Positions 17,178 to 26,573 of a stretch of DNA of 64,000 bases are shown piece by piece. The first letter of the stretch is position 1. Each line of letters begins with the position of its first letter. The notes beneath the pieces were generated by a model, which searched no databases, was not told the DNA's origin, and saw only the letters and a list, made by a program, of their open reading frames with translations. Made by a program: the position numbers and the translations under genes. This stretch comes from Beijerinckia sp. 28-YEA-48 (GTDB lineage Bacteria > Pseudomonadota > Alphaproteobacteria > Rhizobiales > Beijerinckiaceae). The stretch spans positions 344,001 to 408,000 of the forward strand of contig NZ_FNSI01000001.1 of assembly GCF_900104955.1 (NCBI RefSeq). Direction: 5' to 3'.

Positions 17178-18389
17178 TCAGAAGCCGCGTTGTGGCGGCG
17201 TACCGTCATAGTGCCAGGTCTTGATCGGCTTGTTCTGCATGATTGCCGTCAATTCGCGCGTGAATAGCCGGCGCAGGATGGCGATGCAGACGTCAGATGC
17301 GCCCAGACGTTCTCGGCTGCGATCGGCAATCGCACCTTGGCCAAGCTGGGCAATCGCGTCTTCGATAAAGACGAAACGAGGATGATCTTTATAATCCGCC
17401 AGGACCTTCTTCCCCGATAGGACAGCTTCCGCCACTTCGCGGATTGACGGCGCCGATTTGACGAACTGGCGAACCTGTTCGCGAATGGCCCAATACTCAT
17501 TGAGCTGTTCTTGCGGCACGTGGACCTGGCGGGTCGAGAATAGGATATGGTTCTCATCGTCGGTCGGCACGAGAGTGAGATAGCTATCGCGCCAGCCGCC
17601 GATCTCCTTGCCATTGGGTGCGCGCTGCGGGGGCAGGAATATCCGCATCGTGTTGGGGAAGATGAGATGAGCCGCGCGCTCCGGTCCACCGGAAATTGAT
17701 GTGATGCGCGACATACCGTAGTCGGTTTCATGGGCAGATAGTTTGGGCAGTTCGACCGTGCGCTTCAGGTCATCGTGAGAGCCGCCGCCGCTGTGGACAA
17801 AGGCGAGATGCACCTCGTCGGCGAAGTTTTCATAGGTCTGGAACCAATTGCAGGGAAATTCGGTCACCAGATTTTCGATGATGCCGCCGTCGGAAAACGG
17901 ATAGGGCGGAAAAGCCGGTGGCTCGCCAGGGCCGAAATAGCCATAGATCAGGCCGTGATATTCGCGGGCGGGAACGCCGCCGATGCTGATGTCTTTGTGG
18001 GGGCCAGGCGGATTTTCAGCCGGCCGCTCGGTACAGGCGCCAGTGCCGCTGTACTTCCAGCCATGATAGAAGCATTGGATCTCTTCGCCGCGCACCCAGC
18101 CCGTCGACATTTGCGTGCAACGATGCGCGCAGCGATAGCCGACAATGTAAGGTGCGCCAGATTCGCCGCGATAGAGCGTGAACTGCTCGCCCATGATACG
18201 GATCGGTTTGGCGGTGCCGATGGCGAGATCACGCGAAGCGTAGACGGGCTGCCAAAAGCGACGAAGAAATTCGCCTCCAGGTGTGCCGGGGCCGGCGGAA
18301 GAAAAGTCCATCAATTGTGACTTCCTGCCAAGAGGCTTGCGGTCGCTCGCCTTGTTATCGCTTTGCATTTGCTGGCTCTCAGCTTGCAC
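17178..18389 (-). CDS. Rieske aromatic-ring oxygenase, phthalate-dioxygenase-like
   Basis: Oxygenase component of 403 aa. Rieske ligands are Cys87-x-His89 and Cys106-x2-His109. The catalytic iron motif is N188-x2-D191-E-x-H194-x4-H199. The length and the N-terminal RRFWQPVYASRDL resemble phthalate 4,5-dioxygenase-like proteins. The GTG at 18389 has GGGAG seven bases upstream; an ATG seven codons on is the alternative. First gene of the reverse operon with a Bug receptor and an SDR. No reductase component is adjacent. A LysR regulator lies 170 bases upstream on the same strand. Confidence 0.87.
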   Translation of the reverse strand: MQAESQQMQSDNKASDRKPLGRKSQLMDFSSAGPGTPGGEFLRRFWQPVYASRDLAIGTAKPIRIMGEQFTLYRGESGAPYIVGYRCAHRCTQMSTGWVRGEEIQCFYHGWKYSGTGACTERPAENPPGPHKDISIGGVPAREYHGLIYGYFGPGEPPAFPPYPFSDGGIIENLVTEFPCNWFQTYENFADEVHLAFVHSGGGSHDDLKRTVELPKLSAHETDYGMSRITSISGGPERAAHLIFPNTMRIFLPPQRAPNGKEIGGWRDSYLTLVPTDDENHILFSTRQVHVPQEQLNEYWAIREQVRQFVKSAPSIREVAEAVLSGKKVLADYKDHPRFVFIEDAIAQLGQGAIADRSRERLGASDVCIAILRRLFTRELTAIMQNKPIKTWHYDGTPPQRGF

Positions 18390-18559
18390 GATCCGCTCCC
18401 GCGCTCATGTTTTGAATTAGTCCGAGTATAGGGAAGCGAGAGGTCTTGAGAAGAGATCGAGCCTTGCCATCTGCAGCGCCATTATTATCGGAACTGTCAT
18501 AGATCGCAGGCATACCCTTGGCATTTGGCCAAAGCTCAGGGCGATATCGGCCGAGCGGG

Positions 18560-19480
18560 TCAGCTGTTCTTTGACGCCGCTTTCAGGCTGTCGACGAATA
18601 CTTTCTCAAGTTCTGACAGTTTGCGCGAAGCGAGCCGTGCAACGCAGACCGTTGAGGAGACGTTGTCGCCGCCGACCGGTAGAACTTTGAGATCGCGCGT
18701 CGACTGTTCGAACCATTTCGCCAAGCGCGATGACATGGCTGTGAGATACTTGCCGCTTTTTAGAAATTCGATGACGTAGTGCAATTCCATTGTCTCGACG
18801 ACGACAGGATTGAGCTGCCCCGCACTGACCCGCAGATTGCGCTCGACGGTTCGACGCGTCGATGTTTGAACTGGCGTAAGGACCCAAGGATAGTCGGAGA
18901 GTTCTTTCCAGCCGAGCCGCTTGCGGCGTGCGAGCGGATGGTTTGCCGCGGAGAGGACGGAAATATGCTCTTCGTACAAGGGTTCTGCGACGAGATCTTC
19001 GCCGAACTGTCTGACGTCGAGATGGGTCAGCAGCAGGTCGCAGCGACCGCGCATGAGATCTACGACAAGCGCGTCGGCAAAATTGCTGTGAAAATGTACC
19101 ACGAGCTTGGGTGCGACGGTTCGCGCCCGATCAGTGGCTTTAGCGAGTATGCGCGGCGAAAAAGCTCCGATGATGCCGACATTGAGCGATCCCAGGTCGC
19201 CACTGGCGATGGCATTGAATTCCGCCTCGGCTTTGTCGAGCTGACTTAGGACCTGCTCCGCATGCCAGGCAAGATTTTGCCCCAATGGCGTTGAATTGAA
19301 CTGCCGGGTGGTGCGTTCAAAGAGCTTGGCGCCAAGCAGGGTCTCGGTTTCCGCGAGAGCTCGGGAAACAGCGGATTGAGACGTATGGAGGACGGTGGCA
19401 CAGCGAGCGATACTGAGTTCTCGGGCCAGAACGCTGACAAGCCGCAGCTGTTTGACTGTCAGTCTTTGTTTGAATTGCAC
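18560..19480 (-). CDS. LysR-family transcriptional regulator
   Basis: Regulator of 306 aa. The N-terminal helix-turn-helix (RLVSVLARELSIARCATVL then SQSAVSRALAETE) is followed by a periplasmic-binding-protein-like effector domain. The GTG at 19480 has AAGGG upstream. It is transcribed in the same direction as the Rieske-Bug-SDR genes, which start 170 bases after its end, so it is their most likely activator; LysR proteins of this branch often control aromatic catabolism. It is also divergent from the DUF2235 gene at 19634. Confidence 0.88.
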   Translation of the reverse strand: MQFKQRLTVKQLRLVSVLARELSIARCATVLHTSQSAVSRALAETETLLGAKLFERTTRQFNSTPLGQNLAWHAEQVLSQLDKAEAEFNAIASGDLGSLNVGIIGAFSPRILAKATDRARTVAPKLVVHFHSNFADALVVDLMRGRCDLLLTHLDVRQFGEDLVAEPLYEEHISVLSAANHPLARRKRLGWKELSDYPWVLTPVQTSTRRTVERNLRVSAGQLNPVVVETMELHYVIEFLKSGKYLTAMSSRLAKWFEQSTRDLKVLPVGGDNVSSTVCVARLASRKLSELEKVFVDSLKAASKNS

Positions 19481-19633
19481 TGGATCGACCCTTTGTCAGC
19501 CTCTTCTCTATCTTTCGGTTTAGTGCCCCTGTCGTCAAGGTGTCCGATGTTCTCGCGCCATCGTTGACGCTACTACGTAAAACCGTGTTTCATGATCGTG
19601 TCGCGGCGCGTTCTGCGACGAGCGGGGGCGGGT

Positions 19634-20914
19634 ATGGCTAAGAACATCGTCATCTGTTGCGACGGCACCGGCAACGAGATCGGCGAGACGATGTCGAATG
19701 TACTCAAACTTTTTCGCATCCTCACCAAGACTGCGCGGCAGCGCGTCTATTATAATCCCGGCGTTGGCACGATAGGCCAGCAGAATGCCTGGCAGCGTTT
19801 CAAACAGCAGGCGCGCGGTGTGTTCGGGCTCGCCACGGGCTACGGGCTCGATGATGACGTTTTGTCGGCCTATCGCTTTCTGTGCCTTAATTACGAAAGC
19901 GGCGACAAGATCTATCTCTTCGGTTTCAGCCGGGGCGCTTATACGGTGCGGGTGCTGGCAGGCTTCGTCAATGTCATCGGCCTGTTGCGGCCTGATCAGC
20001 TCAACCTCGCGCCTTATGCTTTCTCGGCTTATAAGAACTCCAGTTCTCGCGATGGTAGCGTCCGGCCAAATGGTGACGCGGGCGATGATGAGCAAAACGG
20101 CGCGCCGTCTGTGTCCGTGGATCCTGCGCTTGCGGCTGCCTGGCATTTCAGCCGGGTCGCTAGTGCCTATTCTGTGCCTATCGAATTTATCGGCGTGTGG
20201 GATACCGTGGCCTCCATCATCGTGCCTCGGTGGGACCGGCTGTCGCTTGGCTTGCAGGCGCTCCGTTACACGCGCACAAATCCGCGCGTGAAGATCTTTC
20301 GTCAGGCGATTGCCATTGACGAGCGGCGACGCATGTTCCGCCTCAACGTCTGGACAAAGCGGCAGATGTTTCGGCCCAATCCTTTCGATGCCACTTCGGA
20401 AATTGCTCAGGATATTCGGGAAGTCTGGTTTTCTGGCGTGCATGCCGATGTCGGCGGTGGCTATCGCGAGGTCGAAAGCGGTTTGTCGAAATTTCCATTG
20501 CTGTGGATGATCGAGCAGGCCGCCGCCGCTGGGGTTATCGTGAATCGCGCGATGGTCAATCATCTGGTGCTGGGACGGCCGCGCAAAGGGAGCAATCATG
20601 TTTATGTGCCGCCGTCCGCCACTGCGGCTCTGCACGATTCAATGACGATGGCCTGGCGCCTGCTCGAATACTGGCCTAAGAACGTGCGCTGGCGTGAATG
20701 GCCGCTACGACCGGTTTTCGCAGGCCTTTATCTGCCCCGAGCCGAGCCACGTCCCATTCCCGATGGCGCGTTGATCCATCGTTCGGTTCTTGAGCGGCGT
20801 CGGCTTATGCCGGATTATCGCCCCGAAAACTGGAACGACATTCACGAGGTCGAGGAGGATTCGGCCATTGATAGAGGTGCGGTAGGAGCGGATGAAGGCG
20901 ATGAGACGCCTTGA
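19634..20914 (+). CDS. DUF2235 alpha/beta-hydrolase-like protein
   Basis: Protein of 426 aa with the DUF2235 layout: N-terminal MAKNIVICCDGTGNEIG, then GFSRGAYTVRVLAG holding the GxSxG nucleophile serine, WDTVASI, and WFSGVHADVGGGY near the C-terminal third, providing likely catalytic Asp and His. The family includes type VI secretion phospholipases (Tle1), but stand-alone copies like this, with no T6SS genes in view, have no settled role. No signal peptide is visible. The ATG at 19634 follows GGGGGCGGG; an upstream in-frame reading is rejected. Confidence 0.82.
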   Translation: MAKNIVICCDGTGNEIGETMSNVLKLFRILTKTARQRVYYNPGVGTIGQQNAWQRFKQQARGVFGLATGYGLDDDVLSAYRFLCLNYESGDKIYLFGFSRGAYTVRVLAGFVNVIGLLRPDQLNLAPYAFSAYKNSSSRDGSVRPNGDAGDDEQNGAPSVSVDPALAAAWHFSRVASAYSVPIEFIGVWDTVASIIVPRWDRLSLGLQALRYTRTNPRVKIFRQAIAIDERRRMFRLNVWTKRQMFRPNPFDATSEIAQDIREVWFSGVHADVGGGYREVESGLSKFPLLWMIEQAAAAGVIVNRAMVNHLVLGRPRKGSNHVYVPPSATAALHDSMTMAWRLLEYWPKNVRWREWPLRPVFAGLYLPRAEPRPIPDGALIHRSVLERRRLMPDYRPENWNDIHEVEEDSAIDRGAVGADEGDETP

Positions 20915-20962
20915 AGCAGCCACGGGAATGCCGCTGACTGCGATTTGAGGAAGCGAGGCAGG

Positions 20963-21184
20963 ATGGCTACGCGTGAACAGAGGTTGGCTGATTTCACCAC
21001 GGAAGGCATTCCGCCGGAGAAGGTGTCATGCCAACTGCTCTGCGAAGATCACGTCGGCACTTATATGCTGCCCTTTGTCTGCCAGTTCCATCAAGGGCAA
21101 TGGGTTAACGAGAAAACCGGATTGCCGATCGACGCCAAGGTCGTCGGCTGGCGGCCGGCGGGGCGCAGTGCGCCCGCCATTTAA
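20963..21184 (+). CDS. Small conserved-looking hypothetical protein
   Basis: Protein of 73 aa starting at the ATG at 20963 with GAGG upstream. It has two cysteines and a compact hydrophilic sequence (EKVSCQLLCEDHVGTYMLPF ... WRPAG) suggesting a small soluble domain. No family is recognised with certainty. It follows the DUF2235 gene by 48 bases on the same strand and could share its transcript; it ends a few bases before the convergent IalB-like gene. Confidence 0.6.
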   Translation: MATREQRLADFTTEGIPPEKVSCQLLCEDHVGTYMLPFVCQFHQGQWVNEKTGLPIDAKVVGWRPAGRSAPAI

Positions 21185-21190
21185 GGCGCA

Positions 21191-21727
21191 TTAGCGGGTC
21201 AACACCGTGACCCGGCTGATCGCGGCGGCAAAGCCCTCCAGCGACAGGGAATAGACCATCGGCATGCCGTTATCGGCGCGCGTGGCGAGGATTTTCAGCG
21301 TCGTTCCCATGCGCAGTTTATCGGTGGTGGCGGAATCGAGTTGCAGGGATACGAGGCAGCCAGCGGGCCCGCAATGGCGCACACGCAGGGGGCGGCCGAT
21401 CGGCCGGTCATCGACCTGCAAGCTGGCGCCTGCCTCAGCCTGCAGGTCAAAGGGCAGGGCCAGGGTGCCGGTCAGTGTATTGCCCGCTGCTGGGATCAGT
21501 TCGACGGCGAGAAAACGCTGTCGCTGGGGGCCGGCCTGTTGCTGCGAGGCGACGCAGCGACGGGGGCCCGTCTGTGATGAGCAGAGTACTTGCCAATTCT
21601 CGAAGGTTTCGTTGAGCGACTGGGCTAAAGCAGCGAAGATTGTGGAGGACGATTGCGCGATGACGCAACCGGCGATCAGCGCGGCTATCCCTGCGGAACG
21701 GATAATGTTTCGTGTTCTTGTTTTCAT
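21191..21727 (-). CDS. Invasion-associated locus B (IalB) family protein
   Basis: Secreted or periplasmic protein of 178 aa. The signal peptide spans about residues 1-36 (ending ALA before QSLNE). The mature part has the family pattern: ENWQVLC, CVASQQQ, a central LPFDL stretch, and a C-x4-C pair in RHCGPAGCLVSLQLD, probably disulphide-bonded. IalB is a virulence factor in Bartonella, but homologues are common in free-living Rhizobiales with unknown envelope roles. The gene stands alone, with an AT-rich promoter region upstream. Confidence 0.85.
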   Translation of the reverse strand: MKTRTRNIIRSAGIAALIAGCVIAQSSSTIFAALAQSLNETFENWQVLCSSQTGPRRCVASQQQAGPQRQRFLAVELIPAAGNTLTGTLALPFDLQAEAGASLQVDDRPIGRPLRVRHCGPAGCLVSLQLDSATTDKLRMGTTLKILATRADNGMPMVYSLSLEGFAAAISRVTVLTR

Positions 21728-21970
21728 GCGTAGGCCCCCTGGTAGTCTTTTGCAGTCCAGTTATAAATTTTTCAATAAAATCGGGAGTTTACGCATTCTC
21801 TAGGTTGTGATTCAAATACTGCTCGAGCTTTAGCTATTAACGCTACATTTGTTAAACCAAATGCGCAATCGCTCCACACTAAAATGCAAGGGTATACTTA
21901 CTGATACTGGGGGTATTGTTAAGACCGAACGAATCGATCGTGACGCGAACGTCGGGCCGGGGGTGGGGGT

Positions 21971-24760
21971 ATGAAACCGTTCGATCTTTCGAGACTGCGG
22001 CAGTCCTGTGTCGTTTCTATGCCCTTAATGGGATTGGTCTTGCCGGTGGTTTTCGCGCCCGGTGAGGCAGTGGCGGCCTGTAGTTCGACCGCTCCGACCA
22101 CCGGAACCACGGTGACGTGCGACACGTCGGCGCCCAATCCATGGACCACCGCTATTCAGGCCGCAGCCGCCAGTAGCAATGTCACGGTCAACGTGTTGTC
22201 TGGTGCGCAGCTGACGGTGAATGGCGCCAATGCGATCGGTCTGTTCACGTCGAGTAGCGCAACGAACAGCGGAACGTTGACGATCAGCGGCAATGGCAGC
22301 ACCGGAATTTATGCCGAAGGCGACGGCAATCAGCTGACCAATGCGACCGGCGGTCTCATTCAGACGTCGAGCGCAAACGTCAATGCCGTTGCGGTGATCG
22401 GTAACGGCAACGCGCTGCTCAACAACGGCACTATCACCACGCAGAACGGCCAATCGCGCGGCCTTGCCGTGTTGATCGCGAACCCGGGCGACAGCAGCAA
22501 TGGCAATACGCTGACGAATAACGGTTCGATCACGACCCAGGGAACGCAATCGCACGGCATGTATGTGCAGACCGGCAATGATAGCGTCTTCGTCAACAAT
22601 AGTACGATCACCACCAACGGTGGTGGCGCGCGCGCGATCTATTCGACTGGCGCGCGGGCGTTGATCACCAACAACGGCACATTGTTGACGACGGGCTCGA
22701 ACGGCGGTGGTTCTGTCAATAATACCGTCTACATGCAGGGCAGTTCGAACCACCTCATCAACAATGGAACGATCGAGGCGCGCGGCGCCAATGCCGATGC
22801 TGTATTTTCCAATACTGCGGGCGCCAATTTCTCGGCGTTGATCGAAAATAATGCAGGTGCGAAGATCATTAGCGCAGCGGGGCCGGCGATCCGCACGCTC
22901 AACGGCCCGACGACCATTATCAACGCGGGCCTGATCAGCGGTCTTGAAGCGATCCGCGGTGGAAATGGTAATGTAACGTTTCGCTTGCAGACCGGCTCGC
23001 AGGTGATCGGAGCGGCCAATGGCGGCGCCGGCAACAATGTGGTGGAGCTCGAAGGCACCGGCCGGGTCGACAATCCGTTCACCAATTTCGGCACGATGCG
23101 GATGAACGGTACGGCCTGGACCTGGGCTGGCACAGGCGATTTCCGTGATGTGTTCATCAGCTCCGGCGCGTTGACGCTGGAAAATAACGTCACCGGAAAT
23201 ATGAACATCGCTGCCGGCACGCAGCTTCTGGCAGGCAATGGGTTCAATCCGTCGATTGGTCCAGCACCGGGCGCGCCACCGATTACCGTCACCAATGCCG
23301 GCACGATCGATCTCACCAACGGTGGGGCACCGGCAGCTAATAGCCTGACCATCAATGGCAACTATGTTGGTCAAGGCGGTATGCTCAATCTGCGCAGCGT
23401 TCTTGCCGGCGACGGCGCGGCGTCTGATCGGTTGATTATTTCTGGCGGCACCGCTTCTGGTTCGACAGGCGTGTCGGTGGCCAACTTCAATGGCGCTGGC
23501 GCAGCCACACTGACCGACGGCATCATGCTGGTGCAGGCGACGAACGGTGCTTCTACGACGCCCGGCGCCTTTTCGCTCAATGGCGGCTCGATCTCCGCTG
23601 GCGCCTATCAGTATTATCTGTTCCATGGTGGCGTCTCGGCGGGGAGCGCCCAGAATTGGTATCTGCGTTCGACGCTGGTGACGCCGCCCCCGTCGCCTGA
23701 CCCGTCGGTCCCGCCGACACCGATCCCCGAGCCGGCACCGGGCACGCCGCCACTGCCGCCGGCACCACCGCCGGGCTCGGCGCCTATTCCGCTCTTCCGC
23801 CCCGAGGTCGCGCTCTACTCCGCAGTGCCGCAAGTGGCGCGCGAGATGAGCCTCGCCATGCTCAGCACTTTCCATCAGCGCAACGGTGAGCAGGCTTTAG
23901 TGCGTGCTGGAACGGTGACCGGTGATGGTCTCACTTTGCCGACGGTGTGGGCACGGGTTTTTGGCGAACATACAAATTTGCGCTGGTCGGGCGCGACCTT
24001 GCCGCAGTTCGATGGTCGGATCAGCGGTTTCCAGGCTGGGCTGCAGCTTCTCGGGGTCGACTATGGCGGCCATCGTGATGTCTTCGGCGCGTTCGCTGGT
24101 TATGCGCGCGCCTCGGGCGGCGTGCGTGGCTTTGCGTCCGGCTTCGTCGGCCTGCCGGTCGGGCAGCTCGGGCTTGAGAGCAGCAGCGTCGGCGCCTACT
24201 GGACACATATCGGTCCTGGCGGCTGGTATGTCGACGGCGTGTTGATGGGGGCGTGGTACAGCGGCAGCCAGACATCTTATCGCGGCATCGGTGCGCAAAC
24301 CAATGGGCGCGGTATCACGGCTTCGCTCGAGACCGGCTATCCGATCGCGTTGCCTGGTAACTTGACCCTTGAGCCGCAGGCGCAATTCGTTTGGCAGCGA
24401 CTGCAGTTCGACGCGACGCGTGATGCGGTGTCTTATATCACGCAGAAGCCGGTCGATGCTGCGATGGGCCGGGTTGGCGTGCGCCTGCAGGGGCAGTGGG
24501 AGGTCGGCTCGGCGTTGCTCATGCCCTATCTACGGGTCGGCTTGCGCCATGATTTCCGCGGCACGGATCTGCTGGTGTTCGATGGAATTGACGCGATACC
24601 GACTCGGCGTGGTGGGACATCGGCGGAAGTCGGCGGTGGATTTGTGCTGCGCATGAACAAGATGGTCAGTGCCTTTGCGACCGCCGATTATCGGGGCGGT
24701 GGCGGCGGTACCTATCGTCGTAGCTACGGCGGTACGCTGGGCTTGCGCGTCAGCTGGTAA
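21971..24760 (+). CDS. Autotransporter adhesin-like protein (type Va)
   Basis: Surface protein of 929 aa. The signal peptide is about residues 1-36 (ending VAA). A passenger of roughly 540 residues has repeated units such as NNGTITT, NNGSITT, NNSTITT and NNGTIEA spaced 30-45 residues, typical of a beta-helix. A Pro-rich linker (PPPSPDPSVPPTPIPEP, about 23681-23800) follows, then a C-terminal autotransporter beta-barrel of about 280 residues ending in the aromatic residue Trp (LRVSW). The barrel would insert in the outer membrane and display the passenger. GGGGGTGGGGGT precedes the ATG. Function of the passenger is unknown; adhesion is the usual guess. Confidence 0.88.
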   Translation: MKPFDLSRLRQSCVVSMPLMGLVLPVVFAPGEAVAACSSTAPTTGTTVTCDTSAPNPWTTAIQAAAASSNVTVNVLSGAQLTVNGANAIGLFTSSSATNSGTLTISGNGSTGIYAEGDGNQLTNATGGLIQTSSANVNAVAVIGNGNALLNNGTITTQNGQSRGLAVLIANPGDSSNGNTLTNNGSITTQGTQSHGMYVQTGNDSVFVNNSTITTNGGGARAIYSTGARALITNNGTLLTTGSNGGGSVNNTVYMQGSSNHLINNGTIEARGANADAVFSNTAGANFSALIENNAGAKIISAAGPAIRTLNGPTTIINAGLISGLEAIRGGNGNVTFRLQTGSQVIGAANGGAGNNVVELEGTGRVDNPFTNFGTMRMNGTAWTWAGTGDFRDVFISSGALTLENNVTGNMNIAAGTQLLAGNGFNPSIGPAPGAPPITVTNAGTIDLTNGGAPAANSLTINGNYVGQGGMLNLRSVLAGDGAASDRLIISGGTASGSTGVSVANFNGAGAATLTDGIMLVQATNGASTTPGAFSLNGGSISAGAYQYYLFHGGVSAGSAQNWYLRSTLVTPPPSPDPSVPPTPIPEPAPGTPPLPPAPPPGSAPIPLFRPEVALYSAVPQVAREMSLAMLSTFHQRNGEQALVRAGTVTGDGLTLPTVWARVFGEHTNLRWSGATLPQFDGRISGFQAGLQLLGVDYGGHRDVFGAFAGYARASGGVRGFASGFVGLPVGQLGLESSSVGAYWTHIGPGGWYVDGVLMGAWYSGSQTSYRGIGAQTNGRGITASLETGYPIALPGNLTLEPQAQFVWQRLQFDATRDAVSYITQKPVDAAMGRVGVRLQGQWEVGSALLMPYLRVGLRHDFRGTDLLVFDGIDAIPTRRGGTSAEVGGGFVLRMNKMVSAFATADYRGGGGGTYRRSYGGTLGLRVSW

Positions 24761-24810
24761 AGAAAAGGGCGGCGTTGCCGTCGCCCTTCGCTTTCAAACT
24801 CATTCGCTGT

Positions 24811-25329
24811 TCAAGACTGAGGCAGGCGACCGCCGGGGGTATATTGATCGACCGCCGACGGCAGAACAGTCGACAGGCGCTGCAGAATTTCTTGCTCCGA
24901 CATGCCCGTCGCCTGAGCGATGGCTTTGGTGATTTCGGGGCCTAATACGCTTTGCAGATTGGGCGGCGAAATCTCTTCGTTCTGGCCGGTGCCAACCCAG
25001 GAGTCAGCGACCTTGCCTTGACCATTGTTCTTGAATTGCTCGATCAGTTCGCCGAGCCCGCCGGAGAGGAGACCACCTGCGCCCGCGGCGCCGCCAACGC
25101 CGGCCAGCAATTTGTCGAGACCGGACAGGGGACCAGCGGACGGCTGGCCGGGGGCGCTTGCGGTTTGCCCTGGCGGTAGGCTTTGCGGCTGTTGGCCCGG
25201 GATCTGACCCGGCGCTCCGCCCTTGCCGAAGTTATTGATGATCTCCGCGATCTTGTCGCGGTTCTGGTAGCCAGCTACGGCCAGCAGGCCGAGCAGAGCG
25301 GTGAGGGAAGGGAAACCACGGGAGGCCAT
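24811..25329 (-). CDS. YidB-like (DUF937) protein
   Basis: Protein of 172 aa. A short N-terminal segment (MASRGFPSLTALLGLLAVAGYQNRDKI) is followed by a Pro/Gln/Gly-rich linker and the YidB/DUF937 core: GGLGELIEQFKNNGQGKVADSWVGTGQNEEISP and a C-terminal helical part ending LPSAVDQYTPGGRLP. The biochemical role of the family is unknown. AAGGAG precedes the ATG. It lies near a GlsB-like gene and a DUF3597 gene, all small proteins often linked to stress or envelope physiology. Confidence 0.85.
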   Translation of the reverse strand: MASRGFPSLTALLGLLAVAGYQNRDKIAEIINNFGKGGAPGQIPGQQPQSLPPGQTASAPGQPSAGPLSGLDKLLAGVGGAAGAGGLLSGGLGELIEQFKNNGQGKVADSWVGTGQNEEISPPNLQSVLGPEITKAIAQATGMSEQEILQRLSTVLPSAVDQYTPGGRLPQS

Positions 25330-25455
25330 CGTTAAACTCCTTGTCTACGTACTCTGTCTACTGTGCTTACAATTGCGCCTGTCACATGCGGTGATCTATC
25401 CTTTGGCGCATCGCTTACTGGCATGTCGCTGCTACGCGACATTTCTATGACCGTG

Positions 25456-25710
25456 TCAGGCCCGTCGGCCAGCGACCATGCCCCACAAGACGAGCACAAT
25501 AATCGCGCCGACGATCGCGCCGATGAGGCCAGCACCCTGGCCAGCCTGATAAAAGCCCATTGCTTGGCCGAGAAAGGTGGCGGCAAAGGCGCCGACGATA
25601 CCCAGAATGGTTGTTAGGATGAAGCCTTGCGGGTCATTGGGGCCGGGGACGATGAACTTCGCGATCACGCCGGCAACGAAGCCGATGATGATGGTCCAGA
25701 TAATGCCCAT
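25456..25710 (-). CDS. GlsB/YeaQ/YmgE-family stress-response membrane protein
   Basis: Small inner-membrane protein of 84 aa with three hydrophobic glycine-rich segments: WTIIIGFVAGVIAKFIVPG, ILTTILGIVGAFAATFLG and AGLIGAIVGAIIVLVLWG. This is the complete transglycosylase-associated protein family pattern (TAGP). Members are induced by acid or general stress in several bacteria; mechanism unknown. AGGGAG precedes the ATG. Transcribed in the same direction as the YidB-like gene, 126 bases upstream of it. Confidence 0.88.
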   Translation of the reverse strand: MGIIWTIIIGFVAGVIAKFIVPGPNDPQGFILTTILGIVGAFAATFLGQAMGFYQAGQGAGLIGAIVGAIIVLVLWGMVAGRRA

Positions 25711-26093
25711 GCGGAGACTCCCTTTATCCTTTTGTCACCCGAATGCGGCGGGTGCGCCGATCGGCAAGGTGGCACGCCCAAGCTACGTGCGATAGTGGGC
25801 TGACCTCGGATTCTTAGAATGCGGTCGTAATGGCGACATGACAAGAGAGACGATCGGACAAGCCGGAAACAACGCTGGATGGTTATTATGGTTCCGACGC
25901 GGATGAATCAGGGTGACATATGACTTTCGTCATAGGTTTGTTTTGCCTTTGTCACGAGATTTACTGATCGTATGGCTGGATTTGTCGATCATGCCTGTGC
26001 GTATTATTGATCTGGCCGCGAGATAATCCTATCGTCCCTTGCCGCCGCTCGTGGCGCTTGCGATGATGCACTGCCTTTTAAGGAGTCAAAGAC
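25711..26093. promoter_or_regulatory. Divergent intergenic region between GlsB-like and DUF3597 genes
   Basis: 383 bases without a supported gene. It must hold the promoters of both flanking genes. No clear sigma-70 or general-stress (GGAAC...CGTT) promoter could be singled out. The middle (about 25890-26020) is noticeably AT-richer than the flanks. Nothing else is seen in it. Confidence 0.4.
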
Positions 26094-26516
26094 ATGGGTA
26101 TCTTCAGCCGTATCGCTTCCGCCATTTTCGGATCTCCCGCCAAGGCGGACGAAGCTCCGGCCAACCCGGCTGCGGCAGGCGGCGCGCCTGCTGGCGCGAC
26201 CGTTGCTCAAGCTGGTGGTGCTGCCGCTGGTGCTGCTACCGCAGCGGCGCCGATGACACTCGACCAGGTCCAAGCGTTGATCGCCAAGATCGCGGATAGC
26301 TCTGGCCATTCGAACTACAATTGGAAGCAGTCTATCGTCGACCTGATGAAGCTGCTCAACCTCGACTCCAGCCTTGCTTCGCGCAAGGAGCTGGCTGAGG
26401 AACTTGGCTATAAAGGCGCACTCGACGGTTCCGCTGAAATGAACCTGTGGCTGCACAAGCAGGTCATGGAAAAGCTGGCGGCCTCCGGCGGTGTCGTGCC
26501 CGATAGCCTGAAATAG
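26094..26516 (+). CDS. DUF3597 domain protein
   Basis: Protein of 140 aa. The start MGIFSRIASAIFG is an amphipathic helix typical of this family. An Ala/Gly-rich linker (about residues 20-55) leads to a C-terminal domain with QSIVDLMKLLNLDSSLASRKELAEELGY ... WLHKQVMEKLA, the conserved DUF3597 core. It resembles the C-terminal part of some peptidoglycan-binding LysM proteins, but its role is unknown. AAGGAGT precedes the ATG and a perfect terminator follows, so it is a single-gene transcript. Confidence 0.87.
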   Translation: MGIFSRIASAIFGSPAKADEAPANPAAAGGAPAGATVAQAGGAAAGAATAAAPMTLDQVQALIAKIADSSGHSNYNWKQSIVDLMKLLNLDSSLASRKELAEELGYKGALDGSAEMNLWLHKQVMEKLAASGGVVPDSLK

Positions 26517-26540
26517 TCTTTCGCAGCACAGCTATAATAG

Positions 26541-26570
26541 CAGCCGGCGTTTGCGAACGCCGGCTGTTTT
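26541..26570 (+). terminator. Rho-independent terminator, possibly bidirectional
   Basis: CAGCCGGCGTT and AACGCCGGCTG form a perfect 11-bp stem around TGCG, followed by TTTTCGTT. It lies between the DUF3597 gene and the convergent adenosine deaminase gene. Confidence 0.9.
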
Positions 26571-26573
26571 CGT

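Noticed and set aside
19535-20635. 366-codon frame antisense to the DUF2235 gene
   Set aside because: The forward strand encodes clear DUF2235 motifs; the antisense frame has none.
22025-23875. 616-codon open frame antisense to the autotransporter
   Set aside because: Arg-rich composition and no domain; it is a shadow of the repetitive GC-rich passenger sequence.
24766-24790. Hairpin after the autotransporter gene (AAGGGCG/CGCCCTT)
   Set aside because: Only a 7-bp stem with no T-run; not reported as a firm terminator.
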